From assembly GCA_035252015.1 (NCBI GenBank), contig DATFDP010000223.1:18649-82648 (forward strand): 64,000 bases of DNA, written 5' to 3'. The notes below the pieces were generated by a model that had not been told where the DNA came from, ran no database searches, and was given only the letters and a program-made list of their open reading frames with translations. This DNA comes from JAICWP01 sp035252015. Lineage in GTDB: Bacteria > Acidobacteriota > Terriglobia > Terriglobales > Acidobacteriaceae. This document shows, one piece after another, positions 33,007-42,190 of this stretch. The position numbers and the translations under genes are program-made. Each line of letters begins with the position of its first letter. Within the stretch, counting starts at the first letter, position 1.

Positions 33007-34683
33007 ATGAGCGATATGACGCGGCGTGGTTTTCTCAAAGGGGCAGCGGTCGTACCCCTCGTGATCAAACCCCTGGCGGCCATCGGCCAGCAGGGCCCGC
33101 GTGGTGAGCGCTATGACATCGTGGTGGCGGGGGCCGGGCATAACAGCCTGATCACGGCGGCCTATCTGTGCAAGGCGGGCTATCGCTGCGTGGTGCTGGA
33201 AGGGCGGCCCACCATCGGCGGCGGCGTCAAAACCGCTGAATTGACCCTGCGCGGCTTTAAAGACGACGTCTGCTCCACCGCGCAGTACTTCATCCAGTCC
33301 AACCCCATGCTGCGCAACAACGAGATCCCCCTGCGCGACTACGGGCTGGAATACATCGACCCCGATCCCATCTTGCACATGTCGTTCCTCGATGGCAGCC
33401 ACATCACCCAGTGGCGCGACGTGGAGCGGACCATCGCCCAATTTGCCAAGTTTTCGAAAAAGGATGGCGCCGCCTACCGTCGCATGTATGAGGAATTCAA
33501 TTCGGTGGCGCCCATATTCCGCGATTCCACCTTCACCCCCATCGGCTTCGGGCCGTCGCTGGCGGATCGCCTGGCCGCTCACCCGCGCGGCAAATTGTGG
33601 CAGCGTCGCCTGGCCATGGCGGCGTGGGAAATTATCAAAGCCAACTATGAAGACGAACACACGCGGGCATTCATGGTATTCATGGCGCACATTACGTCGG
33701 AAGCGCCGGATGCGCCGGTCAGCGGGCGCGTGGCCTACACTGCGTTCGGCCAGCAGCACTCCGGGCGGCCGATGCCCAAGGGCGGATCAGGAAAGCTCGC
33801 TGAAGCCCTCGGACGCTACATCGAAGCTCACAACGGGGTGATCCTGCCCAATAAGTGGGTGGAGCGTTTCATTATCGAGAACGGCCGCTGCATGGGGGTG
33901 GAGTGCAGTGACGGCACTTCTTACCGCGCCGACAAGGCTGTAGTTTCCACCTTGCATATCAAACAATTGGTGGACATGGCGCCACGTGAGCTCTGGCCCC
34001 AGGACTTCCTCGATGGAGTGGACACCTGGCAGGCTGAGGAAGCCATGTTCGTCAGCCACTACGCCACCACCGTCCCCCCAGTTTTTCCGCTGGATGGCGG
34101 CGGCACCATTTCGCCGGCGGAAACGGGGCTCCTGGTCTCGCCGGAACGCGCGCTGCGCGTGGCTTTCGATGATGCCTGCGGCAACATCAACACCGAGGAT
34201 CCACCCATGCACTGCATCTGCTGCACGTCGGCGGACCCCAGCCGCGCGCCTGCCGGCATGCACACTCTCAAGCTGGTCTCCTGGTATCCCTATGACATCA
34301 AGCAGGGCCCGGAACACTGGGACGAAGTCAAGAAGCAGGTAGCCGAAGCCAATCTCAAGCAGTTGCGGCGGTTCTGCCCCAGCCTGACGCCCGACAAGTT
34401 CCTGGGCGAATTCATCGAAAGCCCGATTGATTTTGAGCGCATGAATCCGCACTTCTGGCATGGTAGCGCCCACGGCGGCGCCCAGAACGCGGCGCAAACC
34501 GGCCCCATGCGCCCCATGCCGGGCTGGGCACAGCACCGCATGCCGATTCCAGGTCTTTATCAGACCGGCGCCTGCACCTATCCCGGCGGCTCCGTTAGCG
34601 GCGCTCCCGGACGCAACGCGGCCGTGGTCATGCTCAAGGACTTTGGCACCAGCATCGAGGCGGTGGTGAGCAAGAAGGCATAG
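33007..34683 (+). CDS. Tat-exported FAD-dependent oxidoreductase, copy 2
   Basis: 558 residues. Twin-arginine signal MTRRGFLKGAAVVPL, FAD motif YDIVVAGAGHNSLITAAYLCKAGY, and C-terminal FAD motif IPGLYQTGACTYPGGSVSGAPG. It aligns with copy 1 over its whole length with no large gaps and about 60% identical residues by eye, so the pair arose by duplication. Blocks identical in both include FERMNPHFWHGSAHGG-like and GPMRPM segments near the C-terminus and PKGGSG with IEAHNGVI in the middle. It differs in the region 345-375, where substrate-side loops might lie. It starts 9 bases after the cytochrome stop. Probably forms a heteromer with copy 1 or acts on a related substrate. Confidence 0.85.
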   Translation: MSDMTRRGFLKGAAVVPLVIKPLAAIGQQGPRGERYDIVVAGAGHNSLITAAYLCKAGYRCVVLEGRPTIGGGVKTAELTLRGFKDDVCSTAQYFIQSNPMLRNNEIPLRDYGLEYIDPDPILHMSFLDGSHITQWRDVERTIAQFAKFSKKDGAAYRRMYEEFNSVAPIFRDSTFTPIGFGPSLADRLAAHPRGKLWQRRLAMAAWEIIKANYEDEHTRAFMVFMAHITSEAPDAPVSGRVAYTAFGQQHSGRPMPKGGSGKLAEALGRYIEAHNGVILPNKWVERFIIENGRCMGVECSDGTSYRADKAVVSTLHIKQLVDMAPRELWPQDFLDGVDTWQAEEAMFVSHYATTVPPVFPLDGGGTISPAETGLLVSPERALRVAFDDACGNINTEDPPMHCICCTSADPSRAPAGMHTLKLVSWYPYDIKQGPEHWDEVKKQVAEANLKQLRRFCPSLTPDKFLGEFIESPIDFERMNPHFWHGSAHGGAQNAAQTGPMRPMPGWAQHRMPIPGLYQTGACTYPGGSVSGAPGRNAAVVMLKDFGTSIEAVVSKKA

Positions 34684-34851
34684 AGAATGCTTTGCGATCG
34701 CACGTAACCAGCTTCGGTATCGGTACCGGGTAGACAGATGTTCATGCGCCGCCCTGCGGGCCTAATCAGATCCCTGTGCCGAGCCGAAAAAAACCATGCC
34801 CTTGACGCACCTCACCGCGAGGACGAGAATGCTTCGCCAAAGGAGGGCACC

Positions 34852-35283
34852 ATGCCCGACATCTCCGGATCGTTTTCAGGGAAGGCAGGAGTACAAACCG
34901 CAGTCTCCCTCACCGATACACCCGGCCACGAAATACAGGTTGCGGAAATCAGGGGCTCGCAGCGTTCGACCGACGAAAATTGGAATGGCGCAGGACTGAC
35001 GTACTGGGGTGTAGCTGACATAGTCAACGGAAACGGTATTCAAAAGGGTTACTACGTCAATGAACGCGCCGACGGTGATCGCGATTGTGGCACCTTCGAA
35101 GGAAAGGTCACAACCGCACAGGGCCAGACCACGCTTGAGGGAACATGGCAAACAGTTACCGGCACCGGGAAGTTTACCGGGGTGAAAGCAGGCGGCACTT
35201 ACAAAGGCCGCATGACTTCACCGACCGACATCGAGATGACATGGGATGGGCATTACGAACTGGCAGCCAGCAAAGCCGCTTAA
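34852..35283 (+). CDS. Small beta-barrel-like protein of unknown function
   Basis: 143 residues from ATG 34852, with AAGGAGGG just upstream; the longer frame from 34738 has no family character. It is built of alternating strands rich in Gly and Thr: EIQVAEIRGSQRSTDENWN, LTYWGVADIVNGNGIQKGYYVNE, DCGTFEGKVTTAQGQTTLEGTWQ, GTGKFTGVKAGGTYKGRM. This resembles small lipocalin- or allene-oxide-cyclase-like barrels annotated as hypothetical proteins in many soil bacteria. No signal peptide. A terminator follows at 35313. Relation to the flavoenzyme operon is uncertain; the gap is 168 bases. Confidence 0.75.
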   Translation: MPDISGSFSGKAGVQTAVSLTDTPGHEIQVAEIRGSQRSTDENWNGAGLTYWGVADIVNGNGIQKGYYVNERADGDRDCGTFEGKVTTAQGQTTLEGTWQTVTGTGKFTGVKAGGTYKGRMTSPTDIEMTWDGHYELAASKAA

Positions 35284-35312
35284 CGAAGTAACACGCGAAA
35301 CCTCCAACCCAG

Positions 35313-35337
35313 AAAGCCGCGTCTCGACGCGGCTTTT
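35313..35337. terminator. Rho-independent terminator between convergent genes
   Basis: AAGCCGCGTC and GACGCGGCTT form a 10-bp stem followed by TTTT on the plus strand and preceded by AAA. It lies 30 bases after the barrel-protein stop and could serve both directions. Confidence 0.75.
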
Positions 35338-35466
35338 CCCATTCCACTGCACGCAAAATGTGTGGTCCTTCCTTACGAAAATGCGTGAACTCCCCAAAAA
35401 TCTAGATGGGATACTTCCGCAGCACGGCTGCAACATGTTTCCGTTCCACTGTGGCGCGAGGGCTTA

Positions 35467-36372
35467 TTACTTTTCTATCGTGGTCTGCTGGCTGTAAACC
35501 AGCTGCCAGCGGCCATCCCGCTTCACCCAGATGCGCATGGCGCGGTACGGCCGCGCGCGAACCGTCGGCTGCTGCGTATCGCGCATCACTGCCGTATCGC
35601 CATATATGCGCACATCCATGGAGCCGGGCACCACGGCTCCTATGTCGGTTACCTGGCTGCTGGAGGACTGCTTGCGAATGGTGGCCACGCGGTCAGCCTT
35701 GGTCAGAGGGTTGCCGTTCTCTTTGATATTGAACACGAACTCATCGCCCACGTGGCGCGCCCATTCATCCGCGTTCCGCTGGTTCACCGCCGTCTCCAGC
35801 GCCTGCCACGATTGCACCACCTGCTGCTGTTCCGGAGAGCCATGGTAGGGCACCGTTTTGCAGGGGTTCTCACACGGTGTTCCCGCCGGCACCGTGGGCT
35901 GTTCCTTCTTTGAGCCGCCCTCGATGTTGGTTTGCTGGCCCAGGAGGATGCGCCATTTGCCCGCCTGGCTTACCCATACCCGAACGAAGCGCACATGCGC
36001 TCCCGGCGTTTTCTCGGACCCGGTTACGAACATCACTGTGGAATAGCTGTGCAGCTTGGTTTCGGTTCCCGCCGGAGCGCTTTGCGCTGATCCCTGAAGG
36101 AATTGCTGCTGGTCCAGGGTGCGCCCGCCGGCCTCTGTCCACGTGAAGCCGCGCGCCATCAGCCCGCTTAAGGCAGCCTTGTTCCACTTGTTCATGGCGC
36201 TGACGAAAGCTTGATCAGCTTGCCGCACAGCCTGTTCATCTGCCTGCGATGGAGGTGCAGCTAATGCTGTCGAGACGCCGCCCAGGGCGGCCACGATCAT
36301 CATCATTGTGATTGCCGCCCTCGAAGCACGACTTAGCCAACATCTCCGCATACTCCCGTTACGATTGCGCAT
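35467..36372 (-). CDS. Secreted tandem NTF2-like (DUF4440-type) protein, second locus
   Basis: 301 residues with a signal peptide (about 1-39, ending ALAAP). Domain 1 (about 44-150) has VRQADQAFVSAMNKWNKAALSGLMARGFTWTE and ends KWRILLGQQTNI. Domain 2 (about 180-298) has VVQSWQALETAVNQRNADEWARHVGDEFVF and ends GRWQLVYSQQTTIEK. The linker PCENPCKTVPY (166-176) matches the one in the protein at 16509 (ECVNPCKTIPY), which defines a shared two-domain architecture. Function unknown. The terminator at 35313 separates it from the convergent barrel gene; the next gene upstream is a GntR regulator 14 bases away. Confidence 0.8.
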   Translation of the reverse strand: MRNRNGSMRRCWLSRASRAAITMMMIVAALGGVSTALAAPPSQADEQAVRQADQAFVSAMNKWNKAALSGLMARGFTWTEAGGRTLDQQQFLQGSAQSAPAGTETKLHSYSTVMFVTGSEKTPGAHVRFVRVWVSQAGKWRILLGQQTNIEGGSKKEQPTVPAGTPCENPCKTVPYHGSPEQQQVVQSWQALETAVNQRNADEWARHVGDEFVFNIKENGNPLTKADRVATIRKQSSSSQVTDIGAVVPGSMDVRIYGDTAVMRDTQQPTVRARPYRAMRIWVKRDGRWQLVYSQQTTIEK

Positions 36373-36386
36373 GGGATTCCTATTTC

Positions 36387-37085
36387 TTATTGCGAGGAAA
36401 ATTTGCGAACTTCCTTCAGGTGCGCGCGCATGGCCTCGCGCGCGCCCTCCGGGTCGCGCCGGTCAACCGCCTCCAGGATTCGCTTGTGATGCCGCTGGCT
36501 GCGCTGGGGCGCGCCTTTAATCTGGAACAGCCGTATGCGCTCCTCCCGCAGCAAGCCAACAATGGAATCGAGCAGCGACAAGATGAGAGGATTGCCGGCC
36601 GCTTGCGCCAGCCCCAGATGGAATTCCAGATCGGCTTCGATGTAGCCGTCCGGGTCATCCAGGTTTTCGTCCATGGCCTGGAATGCTTCCCGCATTGTGC
36701 GCAGATGCTGTTCTTCCGCGCGCGTGGCCGCGAGTGATGCGATGTGAGGTTCCAGGATGTTGCGCACCTCACTCAGGTGGGTGCTAGCATCCAGTTGCCC
36801 GATTTTGGACATCAGGTCGAGCGACTGCCGCATGATCTGCGACATGCCGTGGGTGACAAATGTTCCACGCCCTGAACACGGCTCGATCAGTCCCTTTTCC
36901 CGCAGCGTCTTCGCAGCCTCCCGCACCGCAGTGCGGCTCACGCCAAATTGCTGCGCCAGGTCGTGCTCGCCCGGCAATTGGTCCCCTGGCTTCATGCTGC
37001 CGTCCAGGATCCATTGCTCAATCTGCTGCACCACTCGCTGGTAGCGGCGCGGCGCGTGCATTTCTTTGGCCACGACTCCTCTCAC
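36387..37085 (-). CDS. GntR/FCD-family regulator (FadR-like)
   Basis: 232 residues. The winged HTH is RYQRVVQQIEQWILDGSMKPGDQLPGEHDLAQQFGVSRTAVREAAKTLREKGLIE (about 14-68) with wing GRGTFVTHG. The FCD domain (about 95-225) starts LSEVRNILEPHIASLAA and includes the metal/effector-site His in IEADLEFHLGLAQAAGNPL and HHKRILEAVDRRDPEGAREAMRAHL. Likely effectors are carboxylic acids. It could bind the palindrome at 30616 or the promoters of the TonB receptor or Rieske genes. The start could also be the ATG about eight codons in (MHAPRRYQ). It is co-directional with the NTF2-like gene downstream. Confidence 0.92.
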   Translation of the reverse strand: MRGVVAKEMHAPRRYQRVVQQIEQWILDGSMKPGDQLPGEHDLAQQFGVSRTAVREAAKTLREKGLIEPCSGRGTFVTHGMSQIMRQSLDLMSKIGQLDASTHLSEVRNILEPHIASLAATRAEEQHLRTMREAFQAMDENLDDPDGYIEADLEFHLGLAQAAGNPLILSLLDSIVGLLREERIRLFQIKGAPQRSQRHHKRILEAVDRRDPEGAREAMRAHLKEVRKFSSQ

Positions 37086-37157
37086 CGAAAGCTTTCGGGC
37101 CTATCCCGCAAAATAGTGCCAATACCAAATTCCCCAGCCAACCTGCCCGGCTGTGAC

Positions 37158-37188
37158 AAAAATGAGGGCCGAAACAGCGTCGGCCCTC
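37158..37188 (-). terminator. Terminator downstream-side hairpin near the TonB receptor's neighbour
   Basis: GAGGGCCGA and TCGGCCCTC form a 9-bp stem with a 7-base loop, followed on the minus strand by ATTTTTG. It lies just beyond the 3' end of the TonB-receptor gene that ends at 37212 and so should end that transcript before the regulator gene. Confidence 0.7.
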
Positions 37189-37211
37189 GTTTCCCTACGG
37201 TCTGTTCATGG

Positions 37212-40200
37212 CTAAAAGATCATCTTCAACCCGAGTTGGATGGCGCGGGCGCCGCCCGATCCCAGCACCGGGTTGACAGCGGCTGTGTCGGGGGTGCCGC
37301 AACCGCAGCCGAACGAGCCCGGGAAGGAGGGGTCGGAAAACCCGCCGGCCGGGCCGTAGCCGCTGGTGGCATCCCAGGGATTGGCAAAATTGGGATGGTT
37401 TAGGAAATTGAAGAATTCCGCTCGGAACTGCGCCGTAACCCGTTCCTTAAAGTGGAAATTCTTCGCAATTGAAAGATCCAGGTTGCGGTAACCGGTGTCC
37501 CGGAACACGTTGCGGCCCAGGTTGCCGAATGTGCCAAAGACCGGCGGAATCATAACCGAGTTGCCAGCCATGTAGCAGCCGAGGCTATTGAGTTGCGCCA
37601 CCGCGGCAGGGCCCAGGGCGCTGGCCGCTTGCATGCAAGGCCCGGGGATATTCGGTGAACATGCCGAAGTACCTGCAAACCCGAAGCAGGCGATGGGATT
37701 GGCGCCGCCAGACTTGAAGTCGGCAGGGTTGCCGAAGAAGTTCCAGCGGTCGGCGAATTCCCCAGTCTTGCTGATGTCGTTGGAGGAGTCAAAGGTCTGC
37801 CACGGCATAGAGCTCTGCAGCGTAACGATGGAGTTAACCTGCCATCCTTCCAGCAGTTGCAGCGGCGATTTCCTGCTGGGCAGCGCATAGGTGACTGACA
37901 GTGTGAAGCGGTGCCGCATGTCGAAGTCGCTGTTCCCGTACTCGGCGTTGGGAGTGAAGCTGTTCTGCGGCAGGTACTGGTTCCAGTTGTAGGACATGTT
38001 GTCCAGAGAATGGGAGTAGGTGTAGCCGGCAATGAACGTCAAGCCATGCAGATTGCGCGCGTTCAGGGTGGTTTGCAGGGCGTTGTAGTTGGACTTATAG
38101 ATGTTGCTCATGAAGTTGATGAACTCCAGGTACGGAAACTGGGCTGCGAAAGGACGATGGGAATTGTCTTCGCAGTTGCCACAGGCCAGTTCCGCCGGGG
38201 ACTGCGGGTTGATCTGGTTGATGTCAAAAATGCCGGTCAGCTTCGTACCGTGATTGCCTACGTAGGAAGCATCCAGCGAGAGGTTGGTAGTGAAGGCGTG
38301 CTCAATTCCGAGCGTCCAGTTGGTGACGTAGGGATTGCGGTAGTTGCGATCCATGGCCATGATGTCGCAAGGACCAGGATCATTGCCCACACCATCCCCG
38401 CACTGCAGAAAGCTGGTTACGTTGCTGGGGAAGATGGTGGCCCCGCCCACCGAGGAACCGTTCCAATTGAGCGAGGAACCAGGAATGGTCACGGCGCTGG
38501 CCAGAATATTGCCAGGCCCTGGTGTCGCAACGCCATTGACAACTTGCGGAGCTCCCGTGGGGAGCACTCCCAAACCCAGGGTAATCGCGTTTTGCGTGTT
38601 CTGCTGGGAGAGGAAGGTGTTCATGGTCAGCACGTCGTAAATCAAGCTGCCGCCGGCGCGGACCACGGTAGTTCCATTGCCCGTCACGTCCCAGGCGAAG
38701 CCCACCCGGGGCGAGAAATTGCGGTGATCCGGTTTGTAGATGGAGCTGATGTTCCTACCTAGTTGCTCAAAGCCGACCGCAGGCTCCCAGTTGCCCAGCA
38801 GGTTGTGGGCTTCGGTGGGAGGAGCGTCGTATTCGTAGCGCAGGCCCAGATTGATGGTGAACTTCGGGGTTATGCGCCAGTCATCCTGGGCAAAGCCGGA
38901 GTATTCCCACTGGTTCAGATCGCGAGTGGGGACGCCCGCCAGCAGCGTTGCCCGACTGGGGGTTCCGGCCAGGAAGTCTTCCAACGATCCGAAGCGGAAT
39001 TCGCCGCGGCCTTTGCGCCAGGTGCCCTGATGGACCCTCAAATCGCGCAACTCGCCGCCGAACTTCAGTGCGTGCTTGCCACGCAAATACGAGATATTGT
39101 CCTGCAATGAGATGGTGTTGTCCGGACCCACATACTTGGGGAAGCTAGGGAATCCGCCGAGTTCGGTAAAACCAGTGACGCGTATGCCAGGCAAGCCGCC
39201 CAAAACCGGATTGGTGATGCCGGTATTCAAGCCGTAACTGCTGGCGGGCTTATTCTGGTCGCTGGGCGCAATGCTCAAGGTGTAACGAGTGAACCCAAAA
39301 CGGAGGTCGTTCACCATACGCGAGTTGACTACCCAGGTTTCGTGGGCGGCCATGCTCTGCGCCCGGGAGTGGATCTGGGTCAGGAAGAAGGGCTGAGTTT
39401 CCGGCGAGTCCTCGGCTACCAGTTTGTCGTTGCCGAAGAAGTAAGACCCGCTCAGGGTGTGCCGTTCGTTCACATGATAGTCAATTTTCCCGAGCGCGTT
39501 GTTCGAGCTGTTGACGTTGTTGAAGCCCGTCGTAATGGCCGAGGACTGCGTGTTGTTGGGCCCATAAAGGGGCAGAATGGCCAGGCTGACCGGGCTTATG
39601 GGGGTGCCTTGTGCCCGGAGAACGGCTTCCGCGTCGGGAATGCTGATAGTCGGGTCGCCGACCGAAGCGGTCGTCGGCAGACTGTAGGCGAACGAATTGC
39701 CCACCGTGTAGCGCTGGCCTTCGTAGCCGCCGAAGTAGAAGAGCTTATCTTTGATGATGTGCCCACCCAGCGTGCCGCCATATTGCTCCAGGCTCACCGG
39801 GGTCTTGGGATCGGGAGCGCGGTTGAAAAAGTTGCGCGCGTCGAACGAATCCGAGCGGCCGAATCCATAAACAGTGCCGTGTAATTGGTTCGTGCCCGAC
39901 TTCAAACCCACGGTCGTAATGGCTCCGGGCTTCCAGCCAAACTCGGCCGACGGGTTCTCTTCCACATTGAACTCCTGAATCGCGTCAATGGGCAGCAGGG
40001 TGGCCGCATCGCCCGCGACCGCCGCCGCGTTGGTAATACTCAGGCCCATGAAAGCTTCGTCGTCGCTGATGCCGTCAATTACGAAGCTGGTGTCTTCCGG
40101 GCGCATGCCATTGGCCACCTGGGTCCAGGGGCCGCCGCCGGCGTAAACCATCACGCCCGGGCGCAAGGAGAGCAGATTCTGGTAGTTGCGGCCATTCAGC

Positions 40201-40748
40201 GGCAGTTCGTTTATGGTCTTATTGTCCACCGTGCCGCCCAAGGTGGCGTTAATGGTGTTGACCAGAGGCACCTCGGAGCTGACGGTCACTGTCTCGCTCG
40301 CTTGCCCAGGCTGCAGTGAGAAATCCACGCGCACATCCTTGCCTACTTCGATCAGGATGTTCGGCCGCTCCTCGGTCTTAAAGCCACCTGATGCCACGCG
40401 AATCTTGTAGTTGCCCGGAAGCAGGTCGGGTGCCTGAAAGGCGCCCGCACTGTCTGTCGTCAAGTTGCGCGGAATACCGCGTTGTATGTCAGTGATGGTC
40501 ACCTTGGCGCCCACGATTACGGCGCCAGTAGCGTCGTGAACATTTCCCAGAATCCGGCCCCTGTCGGTCTGCCCGAACAGGGGGATGCACACCAGCAACA
40601 TGGCAATCGCAACGCCCACGTCACAGAGAGCTCTCATCAGATGGCGGGGTCCAGCAAGAACCGGCTTTACCGTTGAAGCGCCCATGGCGGCAGCCTCTCT
40701 TTCACGAGTGGTCTGGCTGCTATACCATCCTACGGATTGCGGAGTCAA
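37212..40748 (-). CDS. Oar-like TonB-dependent receptor
   Basis: 1178 residues. The N-terminal membrane/signal segment (about 35-60) is followed by a carboxypeptidase-regulatory-like domain (GRILGNVHDATGAVIVGAKVTITD, DSAGAFQAPDLLPGNYKIRV). A plug domain follows, with VSSEVPLVNTINATLGGTVDNKTINELPLNGRNYQNLLSLRPGV and FVIDGISDDEAFMG. A long beta-barrel with many Asn/Gly-rich loops ends in the C-terminal aromatic strand AIQLGLKMIF. The size and CarboxypepD_reg plus plug layout define the Oar-like acidobacterial SusC-unrelated receptor group. Ligand unknown; adjacency to a Rieske oxygenase and GntR regulator suggests it imports the cluster's substrate (inference). Confidence 0.9.
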   Translation of the reverse strand: MTPQSVGWYSSQTTREREAAAMGASTVKPVLAGPRHLMRALCDVGVAIAMLLVCIPLFGQTDRGRILGNVHDATGAVIVGAKVTITDIQRGIPRNLTTDSAGAFQAPDLLPGNYKIRVASGGFKTEERPNILIEVGKDVRVDFSLQPGQASETVTVSSEVPLVNTINATLGGTVDNKTINELPLNGRNYQNLLSLRPGVMVYAGGGPWTQVANGMRPEDTSFVIDGISDDEAFMGLSITNAAAVAGDAATLLPIDAIQEFNVEENPSAEFGWKPGAITTVGLKSGTNQLHGTVYGFGRSDSFDARNFFNRAPDPKTPVSLEQYGGTLGGHIIKDKLFYFGGYEGQRYTVGNSFAYSLPTTASVGDPTISIPDAEAVLRAQGTPISPVSLAILPLYGPNNTQSSAITTGFNNVNSSNNALGKIDYHVNERHTLSGSYFFGNDKLVAEDSPETQPFFLTQIHSRAQSMAAHETWVVNSRMVNDLRFGFTRYTLSIAPSDQNKPASSYGLNTGITNPVLGGLPGIRVTGFTELGGFPSFPKYVGPDNTISLQDNISYLRGKHALKFGGELRDLRVHQGTWRKGRGEFRFGSLEDFLAGTPSRATLLAGVPTRDLNQWEYSGFAQDDWRITPKFTINLGLRYEYDAPPTEAHNLLGNWEPAVGFEQLGRNISSIYKPDHRNFSPRVGFAWDVTGNGTTVVRAGGSLIYDVLTMNTFLSQQNTQNAITLGLGVLPTGAPQVVNGVATPGPGNILASAVTIPGSSLNWNGSSVGGATIFPSNVTSFLQCGDGVGNDPGPCDIMAMDRNYRNPYVTNWTLGIEHAFTTNLSLDASYVGNHGTKLTGIFDINQINPQSPAELACGNCEDNSHRPFAAQFPYLEFINFMSNIYKSNYNALQTTLNARNLHGLTFIAGYTYSHSLDNMSYNWNQYLPQNSFTPNAEYGNSDFDMRHRFTLSVTYALPSRKSPLQLLEGWQVNSIVTLQSSMPWQTFDSSNDISKTGEFADRWNFFGNPADFKSGGANPIACFGFAGTSACSPNIPGPCMQAASALGPAAVAQLNSLGCYMAGNSVMIPPVFGTFGNLGRNVFRDTGYRNLDLSIAKNFHFKERVTAQFRAEFFNFLNHPNFANPWDATSGYGPAGGFSDPSFPGSFGCGCGTPDTAAVNPVLGSGGARAIQLGLKMIF

Positions 40749-40995
40749 GCGATGTTTTTACATTTCCGGTGAAATAGCCTCTTTTTCCTGTGTGTGGCAA
40801 TTGGTCTAATGGACTGACCTCCAGACAGCGCTGCAAAATGCATCAACTCCCCGCGCTTCCGGCCCTGCCCTCTGGGTTCGCAGGGGCTCTGAAAACATCA
40901 CCGCGGCTCAATATTCAAGGTGATGAGATAGTGGTGGTCAGCCATCGCTCACTGCCTCGTGGCATAATCGCGCTTGGCTGGCACGGAGTCGAACT

Positions 40996-42105
40996 ATGAG
41001 CACACAGGTGGTGCCCACCCCGAAAACACTGCCGGCGCGGTATTACACCGATCCAGAGGTGTTCCGGGAGGAAGTGGAGCGCTTCTTTTGCCGCTCCTGG
41101 GTATGTGTCGGACGCGCCGAGCAGATTCCGCACCCAGGTGACTATTTTTTGCGTGAGCTTGCGCGCGAGAGCATCCTCGTCGCGCGCGACCAGGGCGGGC
41201 GGGTTCGCGCCTTTTACAACGTTTGCCGCCATCGCGGCACTCGCATGTGTACCGAGCCGCAGGGAAGCTTCGCTGGCCGCATCCAATGCCCCTATCATGG
41301 CTGGACCTACGGTCTTGACGGCCGGCTTATCGGCGCTCCTCACATGGAAGAAGGGAGCGGTTTCTGCCGCGAGGACTATCCTCTGAACCGGGTCCACCTT
41401 GGCGTATGGGACGGTCACATCTTCATCAATCTCGCGGCCCAGCCTGAACCCCTGGAGAACCAGTTAGCCGACCTGCCGCGGAAGTTCGCTTCCTGGCAGA
41501 TGGCCGACTTGCGCCTTCATAAGCGCATCACCTACGAGGTCAAGGCCAACTGGAAGCTCATCATCCTCAACTACAACGAGTGCCTCCACTGCCCGGTGCT
41601 GCATCCCGCTCTCAACCGCCTCACCAACTATATGGGCGCCGACAATGAAACTCCGCAGCCCACCTACGTTGGCGGCACTATGGGCTTCAAGGGTGATGCC
41701 GAGACCATGAGCATTGACGGCAAGCGCCGCCGCGACTACCTTCCCGGCCTGAGCGACGAGGACCGCCACAAGGTTTGCTACTACGCCATTTATCCCAACT
41801 TCCTGCTCAGCCTCCATCCCGACTACATGATGACTCACACCCTGTGGCCGAAAGAGGTGAACCGGACAGAGATTATCTGCGAGTGGCACTTCCACCCACG
41901 GGAAATGGCCAAGCCCAATTTCCAGGCCACCGACGCCATTGATTTCTGGGACCTGACCAACCGCGAGGACTGGGGTATCTCCGAACTTTCGCAACTGGGC
42001 ATCAGTTCGCGCGCCTACCAGCCGGGCCCTTACTCCGAGCGCGAGTCCCTGCTGCATGCCTTCGACCAGATGATTCTCGAGCGTGAGCGCAGAAGCGGGC
42101 GGTAG
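40996..42105 (+). CDS. Rieske non-haem iron oxygenase (large subunit)
   Basis: 369 residues, with GGAG upstream of ATG 40996. The Rieske [2Fe-2S] site is C77-x-H79 (NVCRHRGTRMC) and C98-x-x-H101 (QCPYHGW). The mononuclear iron site is in the catalytic domain, NYNECLHCPVLHPAL, with His198 and His203 as ligands. Overall length and the short SRPBCC domain resemble choline monooxygenase, GbcA and other quaternary-amine or aromatic-ring oxygenases. No reductase or ferredoxin gene lies beside it, so electrons must come from elsewhere. It diverges from the TonB receptor across a 247-base gap. Possibly catalyses a demethylation or hydroxylation in the same pathway (inference). Confidence 0.92.
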   Translation: MSTQVVPTPKTLPARYYTDPEVFREEVERFFCRSWVCVGRAEQIPHPGDYFLRELARESILVARDQGGRVRAFYNVCRHRGTRMCTEPQGSFAGRIQCPYHGWTYGLDGRLIGAPHMEEGSGFCREDYPLNRVHLGVWDGHIFINLAAQPEPLENQLADLPRKFASWQMADLRLHKRITYEVKANWKLIILNYNECLHCPVLHPALNRLTNYMGADNETPQPTYVGGTMGFKGDAETMSIDGKRRRDYLPGLSDEDRHKVCYYAIYPNFLLSLHPDYMMTHTLWPKEVNRTEIICEWHFHPREMAKPNFQATDAIDFWDLTNREDWGISELSQLGISSRAYQPGPYSERESLLHAFDQMILERERRSGR

Positions 42106-42190
42106 CTCGGCCCACTCTGGGTGAGGCGAGAATTGTCTGATAGGACGGTGGGAGCAGCAGTTTGTCGACGCCTGCTGTGCGTGCAGCCGC

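Noticed and set aside
32668..33759. Minus-strand frame of 363 codons opposite the cytochrome and second flavoenzyme
   Set aside because: Antisense shadow of GC-rich genes; no signal, motif or ribosome site.
40805..40825. GGTC...GACC spaced repeat before the Rieske gene as a FadR-type operator
   Set aside because: The half-sites are nine bases apart, whereas the GntR/FCD site needs one to three.
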